From positions 2,809,303-2,873,302 of the forward strand of contig NZ_LR733844.1 in NCBI RefSeq assembly GCF_902506455.1: DNA of 64,000 nucleotides, read 5' to 3'. Of this stretch, positions 26,071-35,597 are shown piece after piece. This DNA comes from Sphingomonas sp. 8AM (lineage in GTDB: Bacteria > Pseudomonadota > Alphaproteobacteria > Sphingomonadales > Sphingomonadaceae). The notes beneath the pieces were generated by a model. The model was not told the DNA's origin. It saw nothing but the letters and a program-made list of their open reading frames with translations, and searched no databases. The position numbers and the translations under genes are program-made. Position 1 is the stretch's first letter. Each line of letters starts with the position of its first letter.

Positions 26071-26200
26071 TCCCCCCTCCCTTTCAAGGGAGGGGTCGGG
26101 GGTGGGTGCGTGCTCGCGGTACGGTGATCGATCGCGCGCGGGAGCCGTATCACCAAGCCTCGACCCACCCCAACCCCTCCCTTGAAAGGGAGGGGCTTAA
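26071..26200. repeat. Intergenic palindrome, family F
   Basis: Left arm with CCCCTCCCTTTCAAGGGAGG followed by GGTCGGGGGTGGGT (to 26107). The right arm is the near complement, from ACCCACCCCAACCCCTCCCT (26163) through GAAAGGGAGGGG (26195). Each arm also folds on itself (CCCTCCCTTTCAAGGGAGGG). It lies downstream of ccrM and upstream of folP. Confidence 0.85.
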
Positions 26201-26210
26201 GTCCTGGATT

Positions 26211-26340
26211 ATCGCCCCTGCGCAGGCAGGGGCCCATGGCTGATACGTCGTCGAGCGGCGGTCGCACATGAGTGTCGGCCGTGTGTCCACCCAACACGAT
26301 CGATTATACAGACATAGGCTCCTTCCTTCGCAGGGGCGAC
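26211..26340. repeat. Intergenic palindrome, family C, copy 2
   Basis: Begins ATCGCCCCTGCGCAGGCAGG (26211) and ends GCTCCTTCCTTCGCAGGGGC (to about 26340). It directly follows the family F palindrome, so the 284 bases between folP and ccrM are almost entirely repeat sequence. Confidence 0.85.
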
Positions 26341-26345
26341 CGTGG

Positions 26346-27662
<1,317 letters not shown>

Positions 27663-27664
<2 letters not shown>

Positions 27665-28271
27665 AAAACGGCAAAATGCACTGCGCGACCGGTGCGAAGC
27701 TGCGGCGGTGGAGCGGCGAAGGCCCGTGCTCGCGCAACGCGGCGAGGTGTTGTGCGCTGCCATAGCCCTTGTTGGCGTGCCAGCCGTAGTGCGGATGTGA
27801 TTCGGCGGCGGCAATCATGATCTGGTCGCGGGTGTGCTTGGCGACGATCGAGGCGGCGGCGATCGAACGGCTGTGCGCATCACCCGAGACGATCGCGGTC
27901 GCGGCATAGCCCCAGCGCGGCAAGCGGTTGCCGTCGACCAGCACATGGCCGGGCGCGCAGCCCAGCACCTCCGCCAGCCGGTCGACCGCGAGCGTCATCG
28001 CCTTCATCGTCGCCCAATAGATGTTGAGTGTGTCGATCTCGCCGGGCTCGACGATCCCGACGCCCAGCGCGGCGCAATCGGTGAGCCGCGCATAGAGCCG
28101 GGCGCGCTCGGCAGCGGAGAGCTTCTTCGAATCGTCGATCCCGCGCGGCACGCCCTTGGCGGGCAATACCAGCGCGCAGGCGACCACCGGCCCGGCAAGC
28201 GGTCCGCGGCCCGCCTCGTCGACCCCCGCGACCGGGGGCAGACAGGCGCGCTCGTGCTTCAGGCCCGGCAT
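27663..28271 (-). CDS. rnhB: Ribonuclease HII
   Basis: A 202-aa type 2 RNase H that cuts RNA in DNA-RNA hybrids and at misincorporated ribonucleotides. The catalytic region VAGVDEAGRGPLAGPVVACA supplies the first Asp-Glu pair, and GIDDSKKLSAAERARLY and GHVLVDGNRLP follow with the further acidic residues. The typical C-terminal segment IAAASIVAKHTRDQIM and HYGWHANKGYGSAQHLAALR is complete. The ATG at 28271 overlaps thiD by 13 bases, so the two are cotranscribed. The same order, rnhB then ccrM, is seen in other alphaproteobacteria. Confidence 0.95.
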
Positions 28272-29086
28272 TCGCGCTCCCACACGTCGAACGACGCTTC
28301 GCCGAGCGCATGGCCCATCGGCCCGTGCCCCGCCCCCAGCCCCGGCGCGGCGAACAGCGCAGCGCGGACGTAGCGGATCGCTCGTTCGATCGCGGGCTCG
28401 AGCGTCAGCCCTGCTGCCAGCCCGGTCGTGATCGCGCTGGCGAGCGTGCAGCCGGTGCCGTGGCTGTGGCGCGTGTCGATGCGCGGGTTGGCCCATTCGG
28501 CAATCACGCCCTCGGCGCCGATCAACCGGTCGATCACTGTCTCGCCCGTGGCATGACCGCCCTTGACCAGCACCGGCGCGCCGATCGTCGCGGCATAGTC
28601 GCGCGCGGCGCGCTCGACGTCGGAAGCATCGAGCTGCTCACGTTCGACCAGCGCCGCCAGTTCGGGAAGGTTGGGCGTGACGAGCGTGCTCATCCGCGCG
28701 AGCCGCGCGAAGCCGGCGATCGTGGCCGGATCGGCGAGTTGCGCACCGCTGGTCGCGACCATCACCGGGTCGAGGACGATCGGCGCGTCGTACAGTCCGC
28801 TCGCCAGTTCGTCGGCGACGGCGGAAGCGATCGCCGCGCCGCCGAGCATCCCGATCTTGACGGCATCGACGCCGATATCCTCGACCACGCACATCATCTG
28901 CCGCCGCACCATTTCGGGTGACAGCGCCACGACCGCCTCGACGCCCAGCGTGTTCTGCGCGGTGACTGCCGTGATCGCGGTCATCGCATGGCCACCGAGC
29001 ATCGTCACGGTCTTCAGATCGGCCTGTATCCCCGCACCGCCGCCCGAATCGGAACCGGCGACGATCAGGACGCGCGCGATCGTCAT
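28259..29086 (-). CDS. thiD: Hydroxymethylpyrimidine/phosphomethylpyrimidine kinase
   Basis: A 275-aa ribokinase-fold kinase of thiamine synthesis, which phosphorylates HMP and HMP-P. It begins ARVLIVAGSDSGGGAGIQAD, the ThiD signature, followed by TVTMLGGHAMTAITAVTAQN. Substrate and ATP motifs include VKIGMLGG, VLDPVMVATSGAQL, LVTPNLPELAAL, VLVKGGHATGE and the anion-hole/catalytic DTRHSHGTGCTLASAIT. The ATG at 29086 overlaps the DUF1272 stop by four bases. No TPP riboswitch is apparent upstream of the operon. The C-terminus overlaps rnhB. Confidence 0.95.
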   Translation of the reverse strand: MTIARVLIVAGSDSGGGAGIQADLKTVTMLGGHAMTAITAVTAQNTLGVEAVVALSPEMVRRQMMCVVEDIGVDAVKIGMLGGAAIASAVADELASGLYDAPIVLDPVMVATSGAQLADPATIAGFARLARMSTLVTPNLPELAALVEREQLDASDVERAARDYAATIGAPVLVKGGHATGETVIDRLIGAEGVIAEWANPRIDTRHSHGTGCTLASAITTGLAAGLTLEPAIERAIRYVRAALFAAPGLGAGHGPMGHALGEASFDVWERECRA

Positions 29087-29307
29087 GCGCGGAAATGCCG
29101 CTCGGTCGCGGCGGGATATTTCTTCAGCGTCTTGCCGACGCGCGCCGGGCGGTCGAGCAATTCGCCGCCGCAATTCGGACAGGTCTCATCCAGCGCGTCG
29201 GCGCATTCGGCGCAGAAGGTGCATTCCATCGAGCAGATGAACGCGCCGCCTTCGTCGGCCGGGAGGTTCACGCCGCAGCGTTCGCAATCGGGTCGCATGT
29301 CGAGCAT
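29083..29307 (-). CDS. DUF1272 zinc-finger protein
   Basis: A 74-aa protein of the DUF1272 family, with four Cys pairs arranged as a zinc ribbon: MRPDCERCGVNLP, FICSMECTFCAECAD and CPNCGGELLDRPAR. It is small and soluble, without a signal peptide. It is the first gene of the DUF1272-thiD-rnhB group and overlaps thiD by four bases (ATGA), so it is translated with it. Its function is not known for the family. Confidence 0.88.
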   Translation of the reverse strand: MLDMRPDCERCGVNLPADEGGAFICSMECTFCAECADALDETCPNCGGELLDRPARVGKTLKKYPAATERHFRA

Positions 29308-29368
29308 GGCAGGCGTTTAGCGTGCCTGCTGGTGGCCGTCACCCCGTTGGCCCACGAACTCCCCCATC

Positions 29369-29443
29369 GTCGTTGCGAGCGTAGCGAAGCAATCCAGGAC
29401 CACCCCCGGACGCTCTGGATTGCTTCGCTACGCTCGCAATGAC
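29369..29443. repeat. Intergenic palindrome, family B, copy 1
   Basis: Arms GTCGTTGCGAGCGTAGCGAA... (29369-29397) and the complement ending CGCTCGCAATGAC (29415-29443), 29 bp each with one mismatch and a 17-base spacer. It lies between the upstream end of DUF1272 and the fpr stop. Other copies are at 48931, 58564 and 61177. Confidence 0.92.
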
Positions 29444-29453
29444 GGCGGAGAAA

Positions 29454-30284
29454 TCAGTCCACGAACGCTCGCTCGATCACGAACTGCCCCGGGTTCGCGT
29501 TCGAGCCCTCGGTGAGCCCGAGATGTTCGAGCATCGAGGCGATCTCGCGGATCATCGCGGTCGAGCCGCACAGCATCACCCGGTCGTTCTCGGGATCGAA
29601 GCGCGGCTCGCCGTCCAGCCCCTCGAACAGCCGACCGCTCTCGATCAGCGCCGGGATGCGGCCGGTGGTGTGGAAATCCTCGCGCGTGACCGCGGGCACG
29701 TAATGGAAGCGCGTCGCCGCCTCGTCCGCCACCAGCGGATCGTCGGCCAGCCGCGCGCTGAGTTCGTCGTAGAACGCCAGATCGTTGACGCGGCGCACGC
29801 CGTGAACGACCACGACCTGGTCGAAGCGCTCGTACACGTCCGGGTCGCGCGCGACGCTGAGGAACGGCGCGAGCCCGGTGCCCGTCGACAGCAGGAACAG
29901 CCGCTTGCCGCCAAGCAACGCGTCGAGCACCAGCGTGCCGGTCGGCTTCTTGCCGAGATAGACCTGATCGCCCGGCTCCACCGCCTGCAACCGCTCGGTC
30001 AGCGGGCCGCCGGGCACCTTGATCGACAGGAATTCCAGCTCTTCCGCCCACGCCGGGCTGGCAATCGAATAGGCGCGCATCACCGGCTTGGCGGGCTTGT
30101 CGTCGGTCCCGCCCTCACCCGGCAGACCGATCATCACGAACTCGCCGGAGCGGAAGCGGAACGACGCCGGGCGCTCGACCGCGAAGCTGAACAGATGCTC
30201 GTTCCAGTGGCGCACCCATTTGACCGCCACGCTGTTGAAGGCGGTCGATTCAGGGATAAGCACTGGCGCACGCAGGTCGGTCAT
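29454..30284 (-). CDS. fpr: Ferredoxin--NADP reductase
   Basis: A 276-aa flavoprotein of the bacterial ferredoxin/flavodoxin-NADP reductase family. The FAD-binding half has RFRSGEFVMIGLPG and the flavin motif MRAYSIASPAW. The NADP-binding half has LFLLSTGTGLAPFLSVARD, VVVVHGVRRVNDLAFYDEL and RVMLCGSTAMIREI. The C-terminal FVIERAFVD ends one residue past an aromatic, as in the bacterial subclass. ATG 30284 begins the family-typical start; the frame is open 15 codons upstream. It stands alone on the minus strand. Confidence 0.92.
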   Translation of the reverse strand: MTDLRAPVLIPESTAFNSVAVKWVRHWNEHLFSFAVERPASFRFRSGEFVMIGLPGEGGTDDKPAKPVMRAYSIASPAWAEELEFLSIKVPGGPLTERLQAVEPGDQVYLGKKPTGTLVLDALLGGKRLFLLSTGTGLAPFLSVARDPDVYERFDQVVVVHGVRRVNDLAFYDELSARLADDPLVADEAATRFHYVPAVTREDFHTTGRIPALIESGRLFEGLDGEPRFDPENDRVMLCGSTAMIREIASMLEHLGLTEGSNANPGQFVIERAFVD

Positions 30285-30388
30285 CGGCGATCCGGTCTGA
30301 TATGAGGATGTCTTGCGAATGGCGCGCATTATGGTGCGGCGCAGGAAGGGTCAACCATAGCTGGGCTTGGGTACGGGCAAGCGTCGGG

Positions 30389-30820
30389 TCAGTCTCGCTG
30401 GACAAGCGGCGCCTGAACGAAGCGCAGCGCTACCCATTCGGCCGCGCTCGCGAGATCTTCAGCGATCCGCAGTGCGTCACCGTCGCCGACCAGCGTGGCG
30501 GCGATCCGGCGCACCGCCGTGCCGTCACCGTCCAGCGCGGCGGCGAACATCGCCAGCATCGTCGCCTCGGCCTCCGTGACATGCTCCGCCCCCGGCATTC
30601 CGAACCGCAGCCACCGCAACGCCTGTGCGTCGAGCAGCGCCATCAGCTTCGTGAAGTCCGGCAGCGCCGCCATCACCCCGCGCCAGCCGAACCCCGGCGC
30701 GAGCGCCGCGCATGGGCAACGTCCGGCACGCGCCGCAACCGTCCATTGCCGCATCGCCCCGGTCAGGAAATGGAAATGCTCGTCGAGGTTGGGCGGCAGT
30801 CGGTCGAGGAAGCGGTACAT
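30389..30820 (-). CDS. Conserved hypothetical protein
   Basis: A 143-aa soluble, mostly helical protein that I do not assign to a family. It begins [20 protein letters not shown], contains two close Cys ([15 protein letters not shown]) and a long helical region ([38 protein letters not shown]). No signal peptide or transmembrane helix. It diverges from uvrB and the two share a 98-base promoter region. ATG 30820 is preferred to an upstream in-frame ATG because it leaves room for the uvrB promoter. Confidence 0.6.
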   Translation of the reverse strand: MYRFLDRLPPNLDEHFHFLTGAMRQWTVAARAGRCPCAALAPGFGWRGVMAALPDFTKLMALLDAQALRWLRFGMPGAEHVTEAEATMLAMFAAALDGDGTAVRRIAATLVGDGDALRIAEDLASAAEWVALRFVQAPLVQRD

Positions 30821-30861
30821 GGAACATCTCGATTTGCGATTGCCTCGCAATAGCTGACCTG

Positions 30862-30876
30862 GAACACATCGTCAAC
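30862..30876. promoter_or_regulatory. Candidate LexA (SOS) box upstream of uvrB
   Basis: GAAC-N7-CAAC at 30862-30876, one base from the alphaproteobacterial LexA consensus GAAC-N7-GAAC (the complement of GTTC-N7-GTTC). It lies 42 bases before the uvrB ATG, and uvrB is a usual member of the SOS regulon. The match is imperfect and short. Confidence 0.3.
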
Positions 30877-30918
30877 GCACCCTTTCGCCGTGCCTCGACC
30901 GCGCCCATATTACCGCGC

Positions 30919-33102
30919 ATGGCGATCCAGATCCGAACCAACCTTGCCGAGCCCGAGACCGACGCGGGGTTCGTCCCGCACCGCCCCGCCCGTCCGCAGA
31001 AGGTCGAAGGCGGCAAGACGTTCAAACTGGTCAGCGAGTACGCGCCGTCGGGTGACCAGCCGACCGCGATCCGCGAACTGGTCGACACCGCGCGCGCGGG
31101 CGAGAAGGATCAGGTGCTGCTCGGCGTCACCGGCTCGGGAAAGACCTTCACGATGGCCAAGGTGATCGAGGAAATGCAGCGCCCGGCGCTGATCCTGGCG
31201 CCAAACAAGATCCTTGCGGCGCAGCTCTACGGCGAGTTCAAGTCATTCTTCCCGGAGAATGCGGTCGAATATTTCGTCAGCTACTACGATTACTATCAGC
31301 CCGAGGCGTATGTCCCGCGCTCCGACACCTACATCGAGAAAGAGTCGAGCATCAACGAGTCGATCGACCGGATGCGCCACTCCGCGACGCGGTCGCTGCT
31401 CGAACGTGACGACGTGATCATCGTCGCCTCCGTATCGTGCCTGTACGGCATCGGCTCGGTCGAGACCTATTCGGCGATGATCTTCGACCTGAAAAAAGGC
31501 CAGAGCGTCGATCAGCGCGAGATCGTCCGCAAGCTGGTCGCGCTGCAGTACAAACGCAACGACGCCGCGTTTCAGCGCGGCAACTTCCGCGTTAAGGGCG
31601 ATAATCTCGAAATCTTCCCGTCGCACTATGAGGACAGCGCGTGGCGCGTGTCGTTCTTCGGCGACGAGATCGAGGACATCGTCGAATTCGATCCGCTGAC
31701 GGGCAAGAAGTCGGCGAGCCTCAACTCGATCCGCATCTACGCCAATTCGCACTATGTCACGCCCGGCCCGACGATGAAGCAGGCGACCGAGGCGATCAAA
31801 CATGAGCTGTCGGAACGGCTCAAGGAACTGGAGATCGAGGGCAAGTTGCTGGAGCGCCAGCGGCTGGAACAGCGCACCAACTTCGATCTCGAGATGATCG
31901 CCGCGACCGGCAGCTGCAACGGCATCGAGAATTACAGCCGCTTCCTGACCGGCCGCCTGCCCGGCGAGCCGCCGCCGACGCTGTTCGAATACCTTCCCGA
32001 GAACGCGTTGCTGTTCGTCGACGAGAGTCACCAGACGATCGGCCAGATCAACGGCATGTCGCGCGGCGATCACCGTCGCAAGATCACGCTGGCCGAATAT
32101 GGTTTTCGGCTGCCTTCAGCAATCGACAACCGCCCGCTGCGCTTCAACGAATGGGATGCGATGCGTCCGCAGACCGTCTGCGTCTCGGCGACGCCCGGCA
32201 CGTGGGAGATGGAGCAGGCCGGCGGCGTCTTCGCCGAACAGGTGATCCGCCCGACCGGGCTGATCGATCCCCCGATCGAGATCAAGCCGGTCGAGGAGCA
32301 AGTGCAGGACCTGATCGTCGAATGCGGCAAGACCACCGCGCTCGGTTATCGCACGCTCGTCACCACGCTGACCAAGCGGATGGCAGAGGATCTGACCGAG
32401 TATATGCACGAGGCGGGGATCAAGGTCCGCTACATGCATTCCGACGTCGAGACGCTGGAGCGGATCGAACTGATCCGCGACCTGCGACTGGGCGTGTACG
32501 ACGTGCTGATCGGCATCAACCTGCTGCGCGAGGGGCTCGATATTCCCGAATGCGGGCTGGTCGCGATTCTCGATGCCGACAAGGAAGGCTTCCTGCGCTC
32601 TGAGACCTCGCTGATCCAGACGATCGGGCGCGCGGCGCGCAACGTCGACGGGCGCGTCATCCTCTATGCCGACCGGATAACCGGCAGCATGGAGCGCGCG
32701 ATGAACGAGACCGCGCGCCGCCGCGAGAAGCAGGAGGCGTACAATCTGGAGCACGGCATCACCCCGACGACGATCCGCCGCAGCATCGGCGACATCATTG
32801 CGCATGTCGCGTCGAAGGACCAGGTGACGGTCGAGATCGACGAGGACCGGCCACACATGGTCGGCCACAATCTGCGCGCGTACATCGAGGAGCTGGAGAA
32901 AAAGATGCGCAAGGCGGCGTCCGATCTCGAGTTCGAGGAAGCCGGGCGGCTGCGCGACGAAATCCGCGCGCTGGAGCAGGAGGAGCTGGGGCTGCCGGTC
33001 GAGCAGCAGAAGCTGCCGATGATGGGGCGCAGCAACGAAGGCAAGCCGGGCACGCGCAAGACGCGCTTCGGGAAGACGCAGCGGAAGTTCGGGAAACGAT
33101 AG
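30919..33102 (+). CDS. uvrB: Excinuclease ABC subunit B
   Basis: A 727-aa UvrB, the damage-verifying helicase-like subunit of nucleotide excision repair. Helicase motif I is [19 protein letters not shown]. The DNA-gripping beta-hairpin region is [20 protein letters not shown]. Motif II is [10 protein letters not shown], with later motifs [41 protein letters not shown] and [19 protein letters not shown]. The C-terminal UVR domain that binds UvrC is [21 protein letters not shown] short basic tail follows. ATG 30919 begins [13 protein letters not shown], the start seen in sphingomonad homologues. A possible LexA box lies upstream. Confidence 0.97.
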   Translation: MAIQIRTNLAEPETDAGFVPHRPARPQKVEGGKTFKLVSEYAPSGDQPTAIRELVDTARAGEKDQVLLGVTGSGKTFTMAKVIEEMQRPALILAPNKILAAQLYGEFKSFFPENAVEYFVSYYDYYQPEAYVPRSDTYIEKESSINESIDRMRHSATRSLLERDDVIIVASVSCLYGIGSVETYSAMIFDLKKGQSVDQREIVRKLVALQYKRNDAAFQRGNFRVKGDNLEIFPSHYEDSAWRVSFFGDEIEDIVEFDPLTGKKSASLNSIRIYANSHYVTPGPTMKQATEAIKHELSERLKELEIEGKLLERQRLEQRTNFDLEMIAATGSCNGIENYSRFLTGRLPGEPPPTLFEYLPENALLFVDESHQTIGQINGMSRGDHRRKITLAEYGFRLPSAIDNRPLRFNEWDAMRPQTVCVSATPGTWEMEQAGGVFAEQVIRPTGLIDPPIEIKPVEEQVQDLIVECGKTTALGYRTLVTTLTKRMAEDLTEYMHEAGIKVRYMHSDVETLERIELIRDLRLGVYDVLIGINLLREGLDIPECGLVAILDADKEGFLRSETSLIQTIGRAARNVDGRVILYADRITGSMERAMNETARRREKQEAYNLEHGITPTTIRRSIGDIIAHVASKDQVTVEIDEDRPHMVGHNLRAYIEELEKKMRKAASDLEFEEAGRLRDEIRALEQEELGLPVEQQKLPMMGRSNEGKPGTRKTRFGKTQRKFGKR

Positions 33103-33135
33103 CGCCTCCTGCTACCATCACTCGCCGTTCGTGCT

Positions 33136-33254
33136 GTCACCCCGGCCGAGGCCGGGGTCCAGTTGCGGGATATTCGAGGAGGAAGCGCAACGGACGTCCC
33201 GCTGCAATGCGGCCGCCTCACGTAGCTGAATTTCGGCCTCTGCCGGGGTGATGG
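33136..33254. repeat. Intergenic palindrome, family D, degenerate copy
   Basis: A CACCCCGGCCGAGGCCGGGG hairpin near 33139-33158, and a poorer right arm (CGGCCTCTGCCGGGGTGATG, to about 33254). It fills most of the gap between uvrB and tonB. The better copy is at 39300. Confidence 0.6.
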
Positions 33255-33329
33255 GTGAGGATAGGGGTGACGGTGAAACACCGACGCCCATCACTCCCGG
33301 TTCAGCCACCCGTCCCTATATCCCGCACC

Positions 33330-34076
33330 ATGTACGCGCAGCCTTCCCGCGAACGGATCGGTCCGGCCATCGCCGCCGCCGCGGTAAGCGCGGCGCTCGG
33401 CTGGGTGTTGTTCGCCGGGCTCGCCGGCGCGCCGCTCGCGCAGCGTGTCGAGGACGGGCTAGCGGTGTTCCGCGTCGCGCCCCCGCCGCCACCGCCCGTT
33501 CGGGTCGTGTCCAAGCGGACGCATACCTCACGCCTCTCGGGCCGTGCAGCGCCACCTAACATCCGCTCGCATGCTACGCAGGTCGCCGCGCCGACGCCGA
33601 TCGTCGTGGTGCCGCTACCCCCGCCGCCGATCACCGTCGCGCTGAAGCCGTTTGCGGGCGACGCGGCGACGCAGGGTGCGACCAGCAAGGTCGGCCCGGG
33701 CACCGGCGCGGGTGGGGTCGGCGACGGGACCGGTAGCGGCGGCTGGGGTGAAGGCGATGGTGGACCGGGCGACGAGACGCCGCCGGTCTGGAAGCGCGGC
33801 CGCCTGAACGACGCCGACTATCCGCGCGACATTGGCGACGCGGGATTTCAGGGCACCGTAGCCGTGAAGTTCCTCGTCTGGAGCGACGGCCGGGTGCGCG
33901 ACTGTCAGGTGACGAAGAGCAGCGGCAATGCGACGCTCGACGCGACCACCTGCCGACTGATCCAGCGCCGCTTCCGCTACGACCCGTCGCGCAACGCAGA
34001 GGGCCGCGCGGTGCCGGCGTGGATCGTCGAGAACCACGAATGGATTATCGTGCCCGAGCCGACGGCGGGCCCGTGA
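33330..34076 (+). CDS. Energy transducer TonB
   Basis: A 248-aa TonB-family protein that couples the proton-motive force to outer-membrane receptors. It has one N-terminal transmembrane helix (AIAAAAVSAALGWVLFAGLA), a Pro-rich periplasmic linker (VAPPPPPPVRV, VVPLPPPPITV) and a Gly-rich segment (GPGTGAGGVGDGTGSGGWGE). The C-terminal TonB domain, about residues 165-245, has DYPRDIGDAGFQGTVAVKFL, GRVRDCQVTKSSGNATLDAT and TCRLIQRRFRYDPSRNAEGR. No exbB or exbD lies next to it. It could serve any of the three receptors in this window. Confidence 0.9.
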   Translation: MYAQPSRERIGPAIAAAAVSAALGWVLFAGLAGAPLAQRVEDGLAVFRVAPPPPPPVRVVSKRTHTSRLSGRAAPPNIRSHATQVAAPTPIVVVPLPPPPITVALKPFAGDAATQGATSKVGPGTGAGGVGDGTGSGGWGEGDGGPGDETPPVWKRGRLNDADYPRDIGDAGFQGTVAVKFLVWSDGRVRDCQVTKSSGNATLDATTCRLIQRRFRYDPSRNAEGRAVPAWIVENHEWIIVPEPTAGP

Positions 34077-34137
34077 GGGCGGTCGTCCCGGACTTCATTC
34101 GGAGCCGCGCTTCTTCTGTCACTACCGCCACGGGAGT

Positions 34138-34158
34138 GCCCCGGCTCAGGGCCGGGGC
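34138..34158. terminator. Hairpin between tonB and the convergent small gene
   Basis: GCCCCGGC (34138-34145) pairs with GCCGGGGC (34151-34158) around a 5-base loop. It lies 61 bases after the tonB stop and 10 bases beyond the stop of the convergent 43-aa gene, so it can serve both directions. Confidence 0.55.
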
Positions 34159-34167
34159 GACAAACGA

Positions 34168-34299
34168 CTACCGACGATCTTCGGCAGGCTCCGCATCGGT
34201 CGTCTGTGGCGGCGTGCTGTCGCCCTTCTCAGGCGCATCCGGGTCGGTCAGCAGTTCCTCGACTGCTTCCTGCACATCGTTTTCCTTGCGCTCGCTCAT
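34168..34299 (-). CDS. Small acidic protein following the PRC-barrel gene
   Basis: A 43-aa protein, MSERKENDVQEAVEELLTDP then DAPEKGDSTPPQTTDAEPAE and DRR. It is strongly acidic, probably disordered and without hydrophobic segments. The support is an excellent ribosome binding site (AAGGAG, 7 bases before the ATG), an 11-base spacing from the PRC-barrel stop on the same strand and a hairpin just beyond its stop. The function is unknown. It may be a partner or stress-induced companion of the PRC-barrel protein. Confidence 0.65.
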   Translation of the reverse strand: MSERKENDVQEAVEELLTDPDAPEKGDSTPPQTTDAEPAEDRR

Positions 34300-34310
34300 C
34301 GCTAAGCTCC

Positions 34311-34679
34311 TTATGCGACGTTCAGATTCTCGCCCTGCACCTGATAGTAACTGGCGACGCGATCGGCATAAGCCTGATCGAAGATCGGCGCGTTGTTCGC
34401 CCAGCTCGGGCCGCCCTCAAGCAGGCGGCGGTCGATCGTTACGACGTACCGGTCGCGCACCGGATCGAACTGCAAGAGCGAGAATGGCAAAGGATAATAG
34501 CTTTTGCCCATGCCGAGGAAACCGCCGAGGCTGAGCACTGCATGCGTCGCGCGCCCGGTCGACTTGTGGACCATGAATGCCTGCACGGTCCCGAGGTGGT
34601 CGCCGTCGCGCGTGTCGACCTTCATCGTATCGCTGAGAGTGGACTGCACCAGGATCTGGGTCGGCGCGTCTTCGGCCAT
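34311..34679 (-). CDS. PRC-barrel domain protein
   Basis: A 122-aa cytoplasmic protein with one PRC-barrel domain. The pattern VQSTLSDTMKVDTRDGDHLG, TVQAFMVHKSTGRATHAVLS, LGGFLGMGKSYYPLPFSLLQ and YVVTIDRRLLEGGP is the small-barrel fold found in photosynthetic reaction-centre H subunits and many free-standing stress proteins of alphaproteobacteria. A clear ribosome binding site (ATAGGAG) precedes the ATG. The 43-aa acidic gene follows at 11 bases. Role inferred only from the domain. Confidence 0.85.
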   Translation of the reverse strand: MAEDAPTQILVQSTLSDTMKVDTRDGDHLGTVQAFMVHKSTGRATHAVLSLGGFLGMGKSYYPLPFSLLQFDPVRDRYVVTIDRRLLEGGPSWANNAPIFDQAYADRVASYYQVQGENLNVA

Positions 34680-34789
34680 GAGGGAATTCTCCTATGTTAA
34701 GCGGTCTCGCGCGGTGAACCGTCATCCGGGCGCGGCGGTTCCGGGCGCGGCGGTTGAGCCGGCCGCGGTGATCCGTCATAGCGTCGCGG

Positions 34790-35326
34790 GTGACCCGCTT
34801 TCTCTCCTCGCTTCCGCTCGCACTGCTCGTGCTGGCAAGTGCCGCCTGCGTCCCGCGCGCCGTGCCACCCGCACCGGTCGCGCCACCACCGTCCGCGGCG
34901 CCCGCGCCGGCGCTGCTCCCTGCCCCGGCACCGGCCGCCGACTGGCAGGACTGGCCATGGACGCAGGGTGCGTGGCGCTACGTCCGCGACGCCGCCGGTA
35001 CCCGTGCCAGCTATGGCGTGATCGGGCAGACGCCCGCGGTCGAGCTGCGCTGCGACCGCGCCGCGCGCGCACTGCTGCTCTCGCGGCCAGGCAGCGACGC
35101 GACGCCGTTCACGATCCGCACCAGCGCGAGGACACGGAGCGTTGCGACGCAGCTCGCCGCGGGAGCGGTGCCGCAGATTGTGGCGCGCTTCGCACCCGAC
35201 GACCGGCTGCTCGATGCGATGGCGTTCACGCGCGGGCGGTTCACCGTCGAACAACCGGGCTCGACGCCGCTGGTGCTGCCGCCGTGGGCGGAGGTGGGTC
35301 GCGTGATCGAGGATTGCCGCGGCTGA
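34790..35326 (+). CDS. Putative lipoprotein
   Basis: A 178-aa exported protein from GTG 34790. It has a hydrophobic signal (FLSSLPLALLVLASAAC) ending in the lipobox LASAAC, so it is probably a lipoprotein anchored at Cys20. A Pro/Ala-rich linker (VPPAPVAPPPSAAPAPALLP) leads to a compact domain with WTQGAWRYVRDAAGTRASYG and two Cys (LRCDRAARALLL, VIEDCRG) that may pair. I do not recognise the family. It stands alone, upstream of the tiny ORF region. Confidence 0.7.
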   Translation: MTRFLSSLPLALLVLASAACVPRAVPPAPVAPPPSAAPAPALLPAPAPAADWQDWPWTQGAWRYVRDAAGTRASYGVIGQTPAVELRCDRAARALLLSRPGSDATPFTIRTSARTRSVATQLAAGAVPQIVARFAPDDRLLDAMAFTRGRFTVEQPGSTPLVLPPWAEVGRVIEDCRG

Positions 35327-35454
35327 TCCGGTGTCCGGGCGCGAAGTCGTAGATGTTTGCCCAGAACGCGACGTATTACAAGGCTTGTATCGTAACGCCT
35401 TCCCCCTCACATTGTGGATGCGGCTGACGCGGTCGCAACTGTTATCAACCAGCG

Positions 35455-35468
35455 AAAGGAGGTGATCC
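35455..35468 (+). promoter_or_regulatory. Extended Shine-Dalgarno, 14 nt complementary to 16S 3' end
   Basis: AAAGGAGGTGATCC is the exact complement of the conserved 16S rRNA 3' end (GGATCACCTCCTTT), far longer than the usual 4-6 nt. Its GGAGG core is 7 bases from the ATG of an 18-codon ORF at 35470. Confidence 0.85.
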
Positions 35469-35469
35469 G

Positions 35470-35526
35470 ATGTCTCATGGTTCAGCAATGGGGTCGGTTC
35501 AGTTCGTTCGGGAGATGCGCTTCTAG
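35470..35526 (+). CDS. 18-aa ORF with an exceptionally strong ribosome binding site
   Basis: Encodes MSHGSAMGSVQFVREMRF. The ATG lies at ideal spacing after the 14-nt anti-16S match, so it is very likely translated. There is no codon run for one amino acid, so it does not look like a classical amino-acid attenuator peptide. It is followed by two RNA hairpins (35598-35639 and 35643-35682). It may be a leader peptide, a small regulatory protein, or a translated part of a regulatory RNA. I do not recognise it. Confidence 0.55.
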   Translation: MSHGSAMGSVQFVREMRF

Positions 35527-35597
35527 GCATCGCCGGCCCGCCGCGGGAGGATCCATCCTCTCTTCAACGTAGCGGGACAGGTGGTGCCTGGAGGCCA

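Noticed and set aside
29087-29310. TPP riboswitch ahead of thiD
   Set aside because: The thiD start lies inside the DUF1272 stop, and no TPP-aptamer motif was recognised upstream of DUF1272.
35455-35470. Possible 16S rRNA fragment
   Set aside because: Only the 14-nt complement of the 16S tail is present, in the orientation of a ribosome binding site; no other rRNA sequence adjoins.
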